Positions 18,205 through 25,833 of a stretch of DNA of 64,000 bases are shown here, one piece after another. Source of the stretch: Hymenobacter guriensis (GTDB taxonomy: Bacteria; Bacteroidota; Bacteroidia; Cytophagales; Hymenobacteraceae); assembly GCF_015773195.1 (NCBI RefSeq), contig NZ_JADWYK010000005.1, forward strand, positions 62,001-126,000, written 5' to 3'. Both the position numbers and the translations under genes were made by a program. Under the pieces are notes generated by a model. It did not search any database. It was given only the letters and a program-made list of their open reading frames with translations, and had not been told where the DNA came from. Positions within the stretch are counted from its first letter, which is position 1. Each line of letters opens with the position of its first letter.

Positions 18205-18606
18205 TTATTCCAGGGCAGGCTTATTCATCCAGCGCCAGAAAATAAGCCCGCCCAGGGTATACGCCACCACGTCGAGGGGGTCGGCAATAACCCTGGGGTT
18301 AAAAAGCGGCAGCAGCAGCTCAAACCAGATGGCAATGACCACCCAGGTGCTGATAATCCAGGATAAGGGTAGCACAAAGCCCGGGCGACGGAAGTAGTAG
18401 CGGCGCATTATCCACAGCACCAGCGTAAGCTCTAGTGGCAGCGTCAGCAGGTCACCCAGGTGGGAGTTGATGAAGGCCGGCAGCGGGGGCCAGGGCGCCC
18501 AATAGCGGTTGATGCAGGAAAAGAGGTAAAGCACCGCGCCCACCCAAAACAAAGGCTTCCGCAGCTCCTGCGGAAGTCTTAGCCAGCCAATGCCGTTACC
18601 ACCCAT
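18205..18606 (-). CDS. four-helix membrane protein, VanZ-like ending
   Basis: Protein of 133 residues with about four transmembrane helices (near residues 19-32, 48-68, 76-98 and 110-126). The last helix contains ADPLDVVAYTLGGLIFW, reminiscent of the D-x-x-D...G signature of VanZ-like proteins, but the match is weak. The start at 18606 overlaps the end of the upstream zinc-ribbon gene by 28 bp, so the two are probably co-transcribed. Function unknown. Confidence 0.65.
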   Translation of the reverse strand: MGGNGIGWLRLPQELRKPLFWVGAVLYLFSCINRYWAPWPPLPAFINSHLGDLLTLPLELTLVLWIMRRYYFRRPGFVLPLSWIISTWVVIAIWFELLLPLFNPRVIADPLDVVAYTLGGLIFWRWMNKPALE

Positions 18607-18884
18607 ATAATGAAAGCAAGCAGGCCGGCAAACGCCAGTTGGCCGCCCCGGATGATGTATTTGAAAAACCGGACGAAGGAGCTGTCTTCGGGCTTTATCT
18701 CGATGAGCATCACCGCGGACATCTTAGCGTTGACCAGCTCTTCCCGCTCCTGCTCGTTGCGCCGCAGCTGCGGGTCCAGCAGTTGCCCGCACCGCTCGCA
18801 CCGGTCGTCGCTTTGCTGCCGCCAGGCCGACCAGTGGGTGCAGTGCGGGCATTTTTTGGAGGAGGAAAGCAAGGAAGTATCCAT
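18579..18884 (-). CDS. zinc-ribbon membrane protein
   Basis: Protein of 101 residues. An N-terminal zinc ribbon has CPHC (12-15) and CERC (33-36), followed by a charged region and one C-terminal transmembrane helix (about 80-99). No family beyond 'zinc-ribbon plus membrane anchor' is recognised. The ATG at 18884 is supported by a TACTTTTG -7 box exactly 4 nt upstream, predicting a leaderless mRNA. The 3' end overlaps the next gene by 28 bp. Confidence 0.7.
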   Translation of the reverse strand: MDTSLLSSSKKCPHCTHWSAWRQQSDDRCERCGQLLDPQLRRNEQEREELVNAKMSAVMLIEIKPEDSSFVRFFKYIIRGGQLAFAGLLAFIIWVVTALAG

Positions 18885-18888
18885 GGCC

Positions 18889-18896
18889 CAAAAGTA
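18889..18896 (-). promoter_or_regulatory. -7 element 4 nt before an ATG start (leaderless promoter)
   Basis: TACTTTTG, spacer GGCC, then ATG at 18884 on the minus strand. Same geometry as at 8834, 13745 and 34836. Confidence 0.6.
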
Positions 18897-18957
18897 CGCG
18901 GCAATTGCCGGCTGCCCGGGTTAATCGGCCTACATAATGATGTGACTTTTCGCCTGC

Positions 18958-19395
18958 TTATTCCTCCATGATGTCCTCGTTCCAGAGGGCGGGCTCAGCG
19001 GCAATGAATTCCTCCATCATCTGCACACACTCAGGCAGGTCCAGGTCCACTACTTCCACGCCGTGGCTTTCCATGAACTCGCGGGCGCCGTCGAACGTGC
19101 GCGACTCGCCCACCACTACTTTCGGAATCTTGAACTGTACGATGGTGCCGGCGCACATAAAGCAGGGCATCAGGGTGCTGTAGATGACGGTGTTGCGGTA
19201 GCCCTCGGCCTGGCGGCCGGCGTTGTTGAGGCAGTCCATTTCGCCGTGCAGAATGGGGTTCAGCTCCTGCACGCGCTTGTTGTGGCCCCGGGCCACCAGC
19301 TTACCGTCGCGCACCAATACTGAGCCAATCGGAATGCCGCCCTGGGACCGGCCCAGCCGGGCTTCGTCGATGGCAGCTTGCATGAATTCGTCCAT
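18958..19395 (-). CDS. nucleoside/cytosine deaminase resembling yeast Fcy1
   Basis: Zinc-dependent deaminase of 145 residues, cytoplasmic. Zinc ligands and catalytic residues are present: His50 and Glu52 in HGEMD, Cys78 and Cys81 in PCFMC. Beyond the generic deaminase fold, the sequence follows yeast cytosine deaminase along its length from memory: GGIPIGSVLV near the start, RGHN, YSTLMPC, PKVVVGE, GVEVVDLD, and a C-terminus FIAAEPALWNEDI like the yeast FIDERPQDWFEDI. That C-terminal helix is not part of tRNA adenosine deaminases (TadA). The likely reaction is cytosine to uracil for pyrimidine salvage, or a related nucleobase. ATG 19395 (MDEFM) is preferred over 19434. Confidence 0.85.
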   Translation of the reverse strand: MDEFMQAAIDEARLGRSQGGIPIGSVLVRDGKLVARGHNKRVQELNPILHGEMDCLNNAGRQAEGYRNTVIYSTLMPCFMCAGTIVQFKIPKVVVGESRTFDGAREFMESHGVEVVDLDLPECVQMMEEFIAAEPALWNEDIMEE

Positions 19396-19415
19396 GAGAA
19401 AAGGGGATGAGAAGG

Positions 19416-19724
19416 TTAAACAGATGTTCGCCAATGATGACGAATTAAAAGGAGAAGCGGCACAGCAAAGGTGCTGGTGAAGGCAATACGCAATACAAAA
19501 TTCTCCCAGCTCTTGCCGCGCGGGTTCAGTATAATTTCGAGGGCTAGCAGCAAAAGTAGCAGCCCCATCTGCACCCCAGCAGTTACGAGCAGCTGCTTCT
19601 TAAAGCCAAAAGGCTCGGGTCGCTGGGCGGAACGAGTGAGCAGCAGGTAAATACCCTTGAACAACAGCAGAAAAATACTGTCAAAAAACAGTACAGCTAA
19701 AGGGATGGTGATTCCGGCAAACAT
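19416..19724 (-). CDS. small hypothetical membrane protein
   Basis: Protein of 102 residues with three strongly hydrophobic segments (about 5-28, 46-65 and 77-95). No family recognised. It lies between the AddB-like gene (stop-to-start gap of 9 bp) and the deaminase gene, all on the minus strand, so it may be read through from the nuclease gene. Coding is supported by hydrophobic periodicity, not by homology. Confidence 0.55.
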   Translation of the reverse strand: MFAGITIPLAVLFFDSIFLLLFKGIYLLLTRSAQRPEPFGFKKQLLVTAGVQMGLLLLLLALEIILNPRGKSWENFVLRIAFTSTFAVPLLLLIRHHWRTSV

Positions 19725-19733
19725 AGCAGCAGG

Positions 19734-22700
19734 TTATCGGGCGCAAATTCCCTTATAGGGGCACCACTGGCACACGTCCAGGTCGTCGGTCTTGCGGATA
19801 TGCTCCTTGGGGTCGAGCATGCGGTCTACCAGGCGGCGCATGGCCTCGTTGCTGGACTGTTCGAAGGATAGCTCATCGGTGGTCAGAAAGGATAGGTCGG
19901 CTTCGAGCGGGGTGGGGTCGGGGCTGCGCAGGGGCACAATGGCGGCCTGGGCAGCCGGGTAGCCCAGCTGCGCCAGCATAAGGCGGTAAAGCCAGAGCTG
20001 CCGCACTTTCTCAGCTCCGCCCCCGGCCTCCGTTACCAGCCGCTCCAGGGCTTCCTGGGGCGTGTACTTTTTGCGGGCACTGCCCAGCAGATTGAGGCCC
20101 CCGCCGTGCACGGCCCCGGTTTTGTAGTCGATGATGCGGCGCTGACCGTTGGGCAGTTCGTCTACTCGGTCGGCATAGCCTACTAGGCGCACCGCTACCT
20201 GCTCTCCGGCACTGGTTTCGACGAACACCGTTCCGAAAAGCTGCTGCTCCAGGCCCACCACCCGCAGGGGCCCTTCCTCGGCAATCTGCTGGGCCAGGGA
20301 GTCGAGGTAGCGGTCTACCAGATGCACGCCCACACCGCGCAGCACGTGGTTGAGGCCTTCGTCGGGCAGCTGCTGGCGCGGGGCTGCGGCTTCCTCGCCA
20401 TCTTCCAGGGCCAGGCCCCGCTCCAGCAGCTCGGCAACCTGGGGCTTCCAGCTGGCAATGTCTTCCGCCGTTATCGGCTTGCTTTCCGCCACGAACGGGG
20501 TCATCAGATGCTCCAGCACGAAGTGCACGGCCGTGCCGAACACGTCGGCGCCCAGGTCCTCGGCTACGCCCTCCTGCTCCTGAAACTTGGCAATGCGCGA
20601 GAAGTAAAACCGCAGCGAGCAGGTCAGAAACTCGTTCAGCGCCGAGGCCGACAAGCCCCGCTCCAACAGCCCGCGGATGGCCCCGCGCATCTCGTAGTCC
20701 TTTTCCAGCACCAGGTCGCCCTCGTATTTCTGGTTGCCTTCCGAGCCGCGCGCAATTTCGCCTCCCACCTGCTGCCCGCTGGGTAGTACCGTAGCGGTAG
20801 CCGTCAGGTCGAGCAGCTCCAGGCCGGGGTTCTGAGCAGCTAAGTCGTGCTGAATCTGCAGGAGAAAACGGCTTCTTTCCCCGGCCTGCACGCCCTCGGC
20901 GCCGGGCAGAATGTACACCAGATCTACCCGCCGGGCCCGCTGGAGCAAGCGCCAGAACTGGTGACTGGTAGCTGCCTCGTGCTCGGCGTAGGTGGGCATG
21001 CCGTACTTGGTAAGCACATCGTAGGGAAACAGGGAGTTGTTGCGCTTGGGCGCGGGCAGAATCTGCTCGTTGCAGCTCAGGATGATGATGTGGTCGAAGT
21101 CGAGGGCGCGGGTTTCCAGCAGGCCCATTACCTGCACCTGCGCAATCGGCTCCCCGGCAAAAGGCAGGCGGGTGCGCGTCATCTGCTCGTAGAGAAACCG
21201 CCGGAAAGAGCGCACCGAGGGCCGTTGGGTGCGGCAGTCGAAGGCCGAATCGAGCTGGCGCACCAGGGTGTAGAACAGGTAGAGGTACTCGGCTTCGATG
21301 GCCGTGTGCTCCTGCTGGTATACGTCGCGCAGCAGCTCAATCACCTCGTAGCAGGCTTGCACCACGTCGTCGCAGTTGCGCCAGGGACGGAACAGGGCTT
21401 CTACCAGCGGGTGGTGGCGGCCCAGCTCGCGCAGCTCGGCTTCGGTGAGCAGCACGGCGTTGCGCTTCACAATCTGCCGGCAGATGTCGTCCAGCACGCC
21501 GTGAAACGCAGCTTGCTCGGGCTGGGTGTCGAGCCAGTTTTCGTAGCGGCGCAGGAAGGGGTGGGCCAGCAGCTTCGTGACGGTGAGGTGGTGGTAGCGC
21601 CGGATGCCGTAGTCGGAGCTGGTTTCGCCCTCCCGGATGCCGGTCAGGTGCACCTCGAACAGCAAATCAATCAGATTGAATAAGGGCGTGCTGCGGAAGC
21701 TCAGGCCCATTGTCACGTTGAACTGGGGCACCTGCTCGGGCGGCAGGCCGTGCAGCACCGGCAAGAGCAAGGTTTCGTCGGGCAGCACCACGGCCACCGA
21801 GGCCCGGGGGGCGGTGTGCAGGCCTTCCATCACCAGCTGCCCGGCCACTTTGCCCTGCATGGAGTTGTTGGCCACCCCTATAAACCGGACGCGGCGGGGT
21901 AGGGTGCGCAGCAGATCCTCAGCGCCCATTTCCCCAAACCCAAATGCCGTGGGCGGCAAATCCAGCGAGTCTGCCAGCTGGCGGAAAGGCTGCCCGGCGC
22001 GGTTGGGCGAGTCGCCGTCGAGGTAGAACCGGTCGGTGTCGAAGCGCACCTCAGCCTTGCGCTCCTTCAGCAGCAGCTTGAGTAGGCGGCGCTCGGCCTT
22101 CGACAGCACGCCCAAGCCCAGGAAAACGTGCTGGGGTACTTGCTCGGGGGCGGCCTGCAGGCGCTTCTGCAGGGCATCCACGGCCAGGCGGTAGGCCAGG
22201 CCCGGGTAGGCCAGGTGCTGCTCCTTCAGGCGGCGGCGCAGGCGGCGGTATACTTTCTCCAGGTCGTCCCAGAAGCGAAACCAGGCGGCTGTGGCCGAGG
22301 CCGGGGCCGGTGAGTCGCTGAGGTCCCAGCGTTCCAGGGCCTTGGCTTCGGACAGGTACTCAAACAGGTTGCTAGCGTCGGCCAGGTTCTGGTCGAGGGC
22401 CGAAAAGTCGTCGAGCAGCAGGCGCGACCAGCCGGTGAACAAGTCAAAATCCAGCTTGGGGTCGATTTCCCGCAGGATGTCGAAGAGCAGCAGCTGCAGG
22501 GCAATGGGCTCTTCCACCTGCACGCCGGCCAACTCCACCATGTAGTCTTCCATGGCCGCCACGCGCGGGCTCCACAGGGCCTCGCCCTTGGGGGCGGCCA
22601 GGGCCAACTCGTTTTTCAGGTAGACCACGGCCCGGCGCGTAGGCACCACCACCACCAGGTCCGACAACTCCGCGCCCGAAAAGCGGCTCAGCAGATCCTG

Positions 22701-22790
22701 GGCGGCCTGGCGCAGAAAGGGTTGCAGGGCAGCGGTAGGGTCAGCAGGTTCGGCAAGGGGTAGGGCAGCAGGGGCAGGGCGGGGCGTCAT
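19734..22790 (-). CDS. AddB/RexB-like PD-(D/E)XK exonuclease subunit
   Basis: Protein of 1018 residues, the AddB-like partner of a double-strand-break repair helicase-nuclease. The N-terminal half resembles a degenerate helicase module (DLVVVVPTRRAVVYLKNEL near 45-63). The C-terminal nuclease has RIIDYKTGAVHG, with the D...E/D-x-K core. Four cysteines expected for an iron-sulfur clasp are present: one in FLTCSLRFYF (about residue 724) and Cys1007, Cys1010 and Cys1016 at the end (CQWCPYKGIC). The partner helicase is at 25834, with three genes between them instead of the usual adjacency. A TATCTTTA -7-like box lies 6 bp upstream of the ATG. Confidence 0.88.
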   Translation of the reverse strand: MTPRPAPAALPLAEPADPTAALQPFLRQAAQDLLSRFSGAELSDLVVVVPTRRAVVYLKNELALAAPKGEALWSPRVAAMEDYMVELAGVQVEEPIALQLLLFDILREIDPKLDFDLFTGWSRLLLDDFSALDQNLADASNLFEYLSEAKALERWDLSDSPAPASATAAWFRFWDDLEKVYRRLRRRLKEQHLAYPGLAYRLAVDALQKRLQAAPEQVPQHVFLGLGVLSKAERRLLKLLLKERKAEVRFDTDRFYLDGDSPNRAGQPFRQLADSLDLPPTAFGFGEMGAEDLLRTLPRRVRFIGVANNSMQGKVAGQLVMEGLHTAPRASVAVVLPDETLLLPVLHGLPPEQVPQFNVTMGLSFRSTPLFNLIDLLFEVHLTGIREGETSSDYGIRRYHHLTVTKLLAHPFLRRYENWLDTQPEQAAFHGVLDDICRQIVKRNAVLLTEAELRELGRHHPLVEALFRPWRNCDDVVQACYEVIELLRDVYQQEHTAIEAEYLYLFYTLVRQLDSAFDCRTQRPSVRSFRRFLYEQMTRTRLPFAGEPIAQVQVMGLLETRALDFDHIIILSCNEQILPAPKRNNSLFPYDVLTKYGMPTYAEHEAATSHQFWRLLQRARRVDLVYILPGAEGVQAGERSRFLLQIQHDLAAQNPGLELLDLTATATVLPSGQQVGGEIARGSEGNQKYEGDLVLEKDYEMRGAIRGLLERGLSASALNEFLTCSLRFYFSRIAKFQEQEGVAEDLGADVFGTAVHFVLEHLMTPFVAESKPITAEDIASWKPQVAELLERGLALEDGEEAAAPRQQLPDEGLNHVLRGVGVHLVDRYLDSLAQQIAEEGPLRVVGLEQQLFGTVFVETSAGEQVAVRLVGYADRVDELPNGQRRIIDYKTGAVHGGGLNLLGSARKKYTPQEALERLVTEAGGGAEKVRQLWLYRLMLAQLGYPAAQAAIVPLRSPDPTPLEADLSFLTTDELSFEQSSNEAMRRLVDRMLDPKEHIRKTDDLDVCQWCPYKGICAR

Positions 22791-22871
22791 ACTGAGTAAA
22801 GATACGGAGGGTGGATTCAGCCACGACGGATTTTTCTACCTTGACAAGGGAAACGCCATATCAAGATCAAG

Positions 22872-23450
22872 ATGTATATAACTCGTTTTTTTCAATTGCT
22901 TTTCGTGGTGGGTATGATGAGTGGTTGCTACTGCCCAGGGGCTAAGGAACAGCAGAAATTAGTGGAACTCACGAATACGGCCCGTTCCTGGCTACCACGA
23001 TCAGGTGCCCAAACAGCAGTGTTCCAAAATTCCAGCGGCGAACAGCAAACGTTAAGGTTGACAAGCTACACAGACTCAGTAGAAGAGAAGTTTCTGGGTG
23101 ATGAATGTCCCGAAGGCCGGCAAGAAGTGATTCGAGGGCGCTGGGCTAGTGCCGCATGGCCTGATTCCATTACCATAACTATAATAAACGGGACCTATGT
23201 GATATCGGAAAGTGCGTCAGTATTTGTCAACTATCACTCCGATAAGCAGCAAATAGGTACCAATGCAGAATTTTATGAAACGGCCATTTACCCCAGTATT
23301 ACCCTCAATGGCAGAGTGTTTTCGGACGTGGTGACTTCTAAATGCAGAAGCTGTAAGGATCCAAAAAATCAGTTTACAACGCTGTACGTGGCGAAGGCGC
23401 AGGGCCCAGTGGGGCTATATGTAGGCGGTAGCCTCTGGGTGCGGCAGTAA
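22872..23450 (+). CDS. hypothetical lipoprotein
   Basis: Protein of 192 residues. Signal peptide with lipobox MMSGC (Cys19), then a beta-rich domain with no recognised family. Further cysteines occur at 21 and in a CRSC pair near the C-terminus, which could form disulfides in the periplasm. Codon use is less GC-rich than the helicase and nuclease genes on either side. It is followed after 35 bp by another hypothetical gene in the same direction, probably one operon. A -7-like TACCTTGA is at 22837-22844. Confidence 0.65.
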   Translation: MYITRFFQLLFVVGMMSGCYCPGAKEQQKLVELTNTARSWLPRSGAQTAVFQNSSGEQQTLRLTSYTDSVEEKFLGDECPEGRQEVIRGRWASAAWPDSITITIINGTYVISESASVFVNYHSDKQQIGTNAEFYETAIYPSITLNGRVFSDVVTSKCRSCKDPKNQFTTLYVAKAQGPVGLYVGGSLWVRQ

Positions 23451-23485
23451 CAGAAAAGGAATACAGCCTTAGTCAGAAGCTAGCT

Positions 23486-24148
23486 ATGTCCGTCATTGTC
23501 ACCATCCAAGAGCAGCCAGCCAAGCCAGAAAACCAGTTCAAGCTAGGGCTGCTGAAAGTGGTAGCGGTAATACTGCTACCCATCTGGCTGCCGTTACTGC
23601 CGTTGTTTCTACTGGGCCTTGCGTTGGTATTCGGCTTTCAGCACCTGTGGGATAAGCTGCGCGGCACCGCGCTAACTCCAGAACCGCTGCCACCTAGCGA
23701 GCCAGTGGTTGTCTGGCAGAACGGGCAGTTAGCTGTTTTGATGCAGGATACTAACGCAGATGAGACGTTTTACGAATCCTATGCGCCCGTAATGGATGCC
23801 TGGGATGCAGAAGTTGCTCACGAATACTGTTTCTACCAGAAACTAACTATCCAACCTGCTTTGATGGGTTTGTACGGGGGTGTATGGACAAAATTCGTGC
23901 ATTCCTGGGCTGATGGTGTGTTGCTCCAGCTGCTGGAAGCCGCGCCCGGCTCCGAAGCGGGCGTAACGTCCTGGCTGATCTACGTGGATGGTCGCACGCT
24001 TTCATGGCGCAAGCTGCGGGAAATCGGCCTGTACACGTTACAAGAAGTCAATCCGCCACTCACGAATCAGGTGCAGGGCTGGCGAATAAACGGTGACACG
24101 CTGACAGTACAGCTGCAGGATGAAAATCAAAACAGACCAATCCTGTAA
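23486..24148 (+). CDS. hypothetical membrane-anchored protein
   Basis: Protein of 220 residues. One long hydrophobic region (about 20-52, possibly a hairpin) near the N-terminus, a Pro/Glu-rich linker, then a soluble domain of about 150 residues with many Trp and Tyr residues (VVWQNGQLAVL, WLIYVDGRTLSWRKL). No family recognised. It is downstream of the lipoprotein gene and ends at a hairpin facing the rhomboid gene. Lower GC than neighbours, as for the lipoprotein. Confidence 0.6.
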   Translation: MSVIVTIQEQPAKPENQFKLGLLKVVAVILLPIWLPLLPLFLLGLALVFGFQHLWDKLRGTALTPEPLPPSEPVVVWQNGQLAVLMQDTNADETFYESYAPVMDAWDAEVAHEYCFYQKLTIQPALMGLYGGVWTKFVHSWADGVLLQLLEAAPGSEAGVTSWLIYVDGRTLSWRKLREIGLYTLQEVNPPLTNQVQGWRINGDTLTVQLQDENQNRPIL

Positions 24149-24178
24149 CTAGGCAAAAGCACCACCGCGGGGCACACT

Positions 24179-24210
24179 GGCAACGTGTGGCCCAAGCACC
24201 ACACGTTGCC
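24179..24210. terminator. bidirectional hairpin
   Basis: Perfect 12-bp stem GGCAACGTGTGG / CCACACGTTGCC with an 8-nt loop between convergent genes; no U tract. Confidence 0.55.
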
Positions 24211-24244
24211 GGTGCCGACAGGGGTTTGCGCAGGTTGCTGGCGG

Positions 24245-25804
24245 CTATTCCTGGTAGGTGCTGAGCCGCTGGCGCAACAGTGGAAAGAGCACCACGCCCA
24301 GGAGAAACCCGGTAAGCAAACCGCCTAGGTGGCCAGCATTATCGACGCCCGGCAGAATGAAGCCCAACACCAGGCTGGTAAGCATAAAAAACAGATTAAC
24401 GACGAGCAGCGTGCGCAATTCTACCGCCACGCTGCGCCGGAGCAGGAGCCACAAGCCAAACCCGTACAGTCCAAAAATAGCTCCCGAAGCCCCTATGCTA
24501 ATGGTTGCCTCGTGCCACCACACACCGGCCAGGCTAGCGCCCAGCGCACTCAGTAGGTAAAGAACCAGCAGCCAACCCGAGCCAATAGCTTTTTCCAGCA
24601 CCCAGCCGGCAAAGCCCAGCGCCACCACGTTATTGGCAAGGTGCATCAGGCCACCGTGCAGGAAGGCGCCCGTGAGCAGGCGCCAGCTTTCCCCGGCGCG
24701 TATGGCAGGCCCATAGCTGGCACCCCAGGCCAGCAGGTCCGAGCCCTGAAAAGAAACCACGCCCAGCCCGCTCAGCGCCATAATGCTATATAAAAGCAGA
24801 TTGCTGTCAAGCAGAAGTGGGGTTACCCAAAAACTCTTTCTCGGGAGCAACCCGCCAGCCAATAGTTGCCAGGTTTCGTCGGGAGCCCGCTCGCCCGCCC
24901 GGAAACTCAGTATTGCATCAGTATTCAAAGAAGGAAAAAGGAGCAGGAAACCAAACAGGGCCGCCGCTATGCTGGTAGAAATCCAATACCAGCGCAACGA
25001 GTCCGCACTGCGGTTTGCAAAAGGCTCGTGTACCGCCAGCAGCACCACCGGCTCCGGTCCACCGCGGCGGCGTGGGTTTTCCGCAATGGCTGCCCGATAG
25101 CCGCGGCGGGCCTCATCGTTGTCGGTTTGCTGCAAATAGGTGAAATCATGCAAGTTCCGGCGGTCAAATTCAGCCGTGGTACGCTCAATAAAACGCTGAT
25201 ACTCCCGCTCTTTCTCTTCGGCGCTAAGGCGGTTACTGATTTGTTGGTGAAAGGCGGTGCCTAGCCAGGCCACAGGGCGCGCCTGTGCCGTATCGGCCAC
25301 CGAGGACAGAATCGGGCAACTCACGTAGAAGGCCAGGTCCAGATGCTCGTTATGCTTGCCCGAAACCGTTATTGAAGGGTGAGCCCAGGCCCCCTGCTTG
25401 CTGATGTGGTACCTGGCCAGGGTATAATAGCGGGCCGCCGGCTGCCGGGGAAGCTGCTCAACGGACGACAATGCCTCCAGGCGGCCGGTACTGGCTACCA
25501 AATATTCCAGCAGGTTGAGGCAGGGCGCTACCAGGCCGAAGGTGGCAATCATGCCAAACAGCGTGCCCCAACTGTCGTTTTTGTTTGGAATGAGTAGTTT
25601 GAAGCGGGGGCGCAGAAAAAAGAAGGTCAGCAGCCCACCCAGGGCCACCGGCGCCCAGATAGTCATAATCTCCTGCGGCGGCTCCAGTAGTTTCAGTTGG
25701 TACACTACCCACCAGCTTATGCCACTATATAGTAAAGGGAACCCCAGCAAAAGCCCTAAAAAAGGCAGGAATATCAGGCGTAGTTTTGGCATCAAACTTC
25801 CCAT
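24245..25804 (-). CDS. rhomboid-family intramembrane serine protease
   Basis: Polytopic membrane protease of up to 519 residues. The C-terminal rhomboid domain shows LLTGAFLHGGLMHLANNVVAL split over about residues 380-400 (the H-x-x-x-H-x-x-x-N type segment), catalytic Ser in GASGAIFGLYG (about 436), and catalytic His in NAGHLGGLLTGFLLG (about 490). The first about 300 residues have three hydrophobic segments and a soluble insert (about 120-265) that is unusual for a minimal rhomboid and may be a periplasmic domain. It begins 29 bp after the UvrD-like gene and is probably co-transcribed with it. An alternative start is ATG 25792. Substrate unknown. Confidence 0.88.
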   Translation of the reverse strand: MGSLMPKLRLIFLPFLGLLLGFPLLYSGISWWVVYQLKLLEPPQEIMTIWAPVALGGLLTFFFLRPRFKLLIPNKNDSWGTLFGMIATFGLVAPCLNLLEYLVASTGRLEALSSVEQLPRQPAARYYTLARYHISKQGAWAHPSITVSGKHNEHLDLAFYVSCPILSSVADTAQARPVAWLGTAFHQQISNRLSAEEKEREYQRFIERTTAEFDRRNLHDFTYLQQTDNDEARRGYRAAIAENPRRRGGPEPVVLLAVHEPFANRSADSLRWYWISTSIAAALFGFLLLFPSLNTDAILSFRAGERAPDETWQLLAGGLLPRKSFWVTPLLLDSNLLLYSIMALSGLGVVSFQGSDLLAWGASYGPAIRAGESWRLLTGAFLHGGLMHLANNVVALGFAGWVLEKAIGSGWLLVLYLLSALGASLAGVWWHEATISIGASGAIFGLYGFGLWLLLRRSVAVELRTLLVVNLFFMLTSLVLGFILPGVDNAGHLGGLLTGFLLGVVLFPLLRQRLSTYQE

Positions 25805-25833
25805 GAGGTAATGTCAGGCTAATCGTACAGTAA

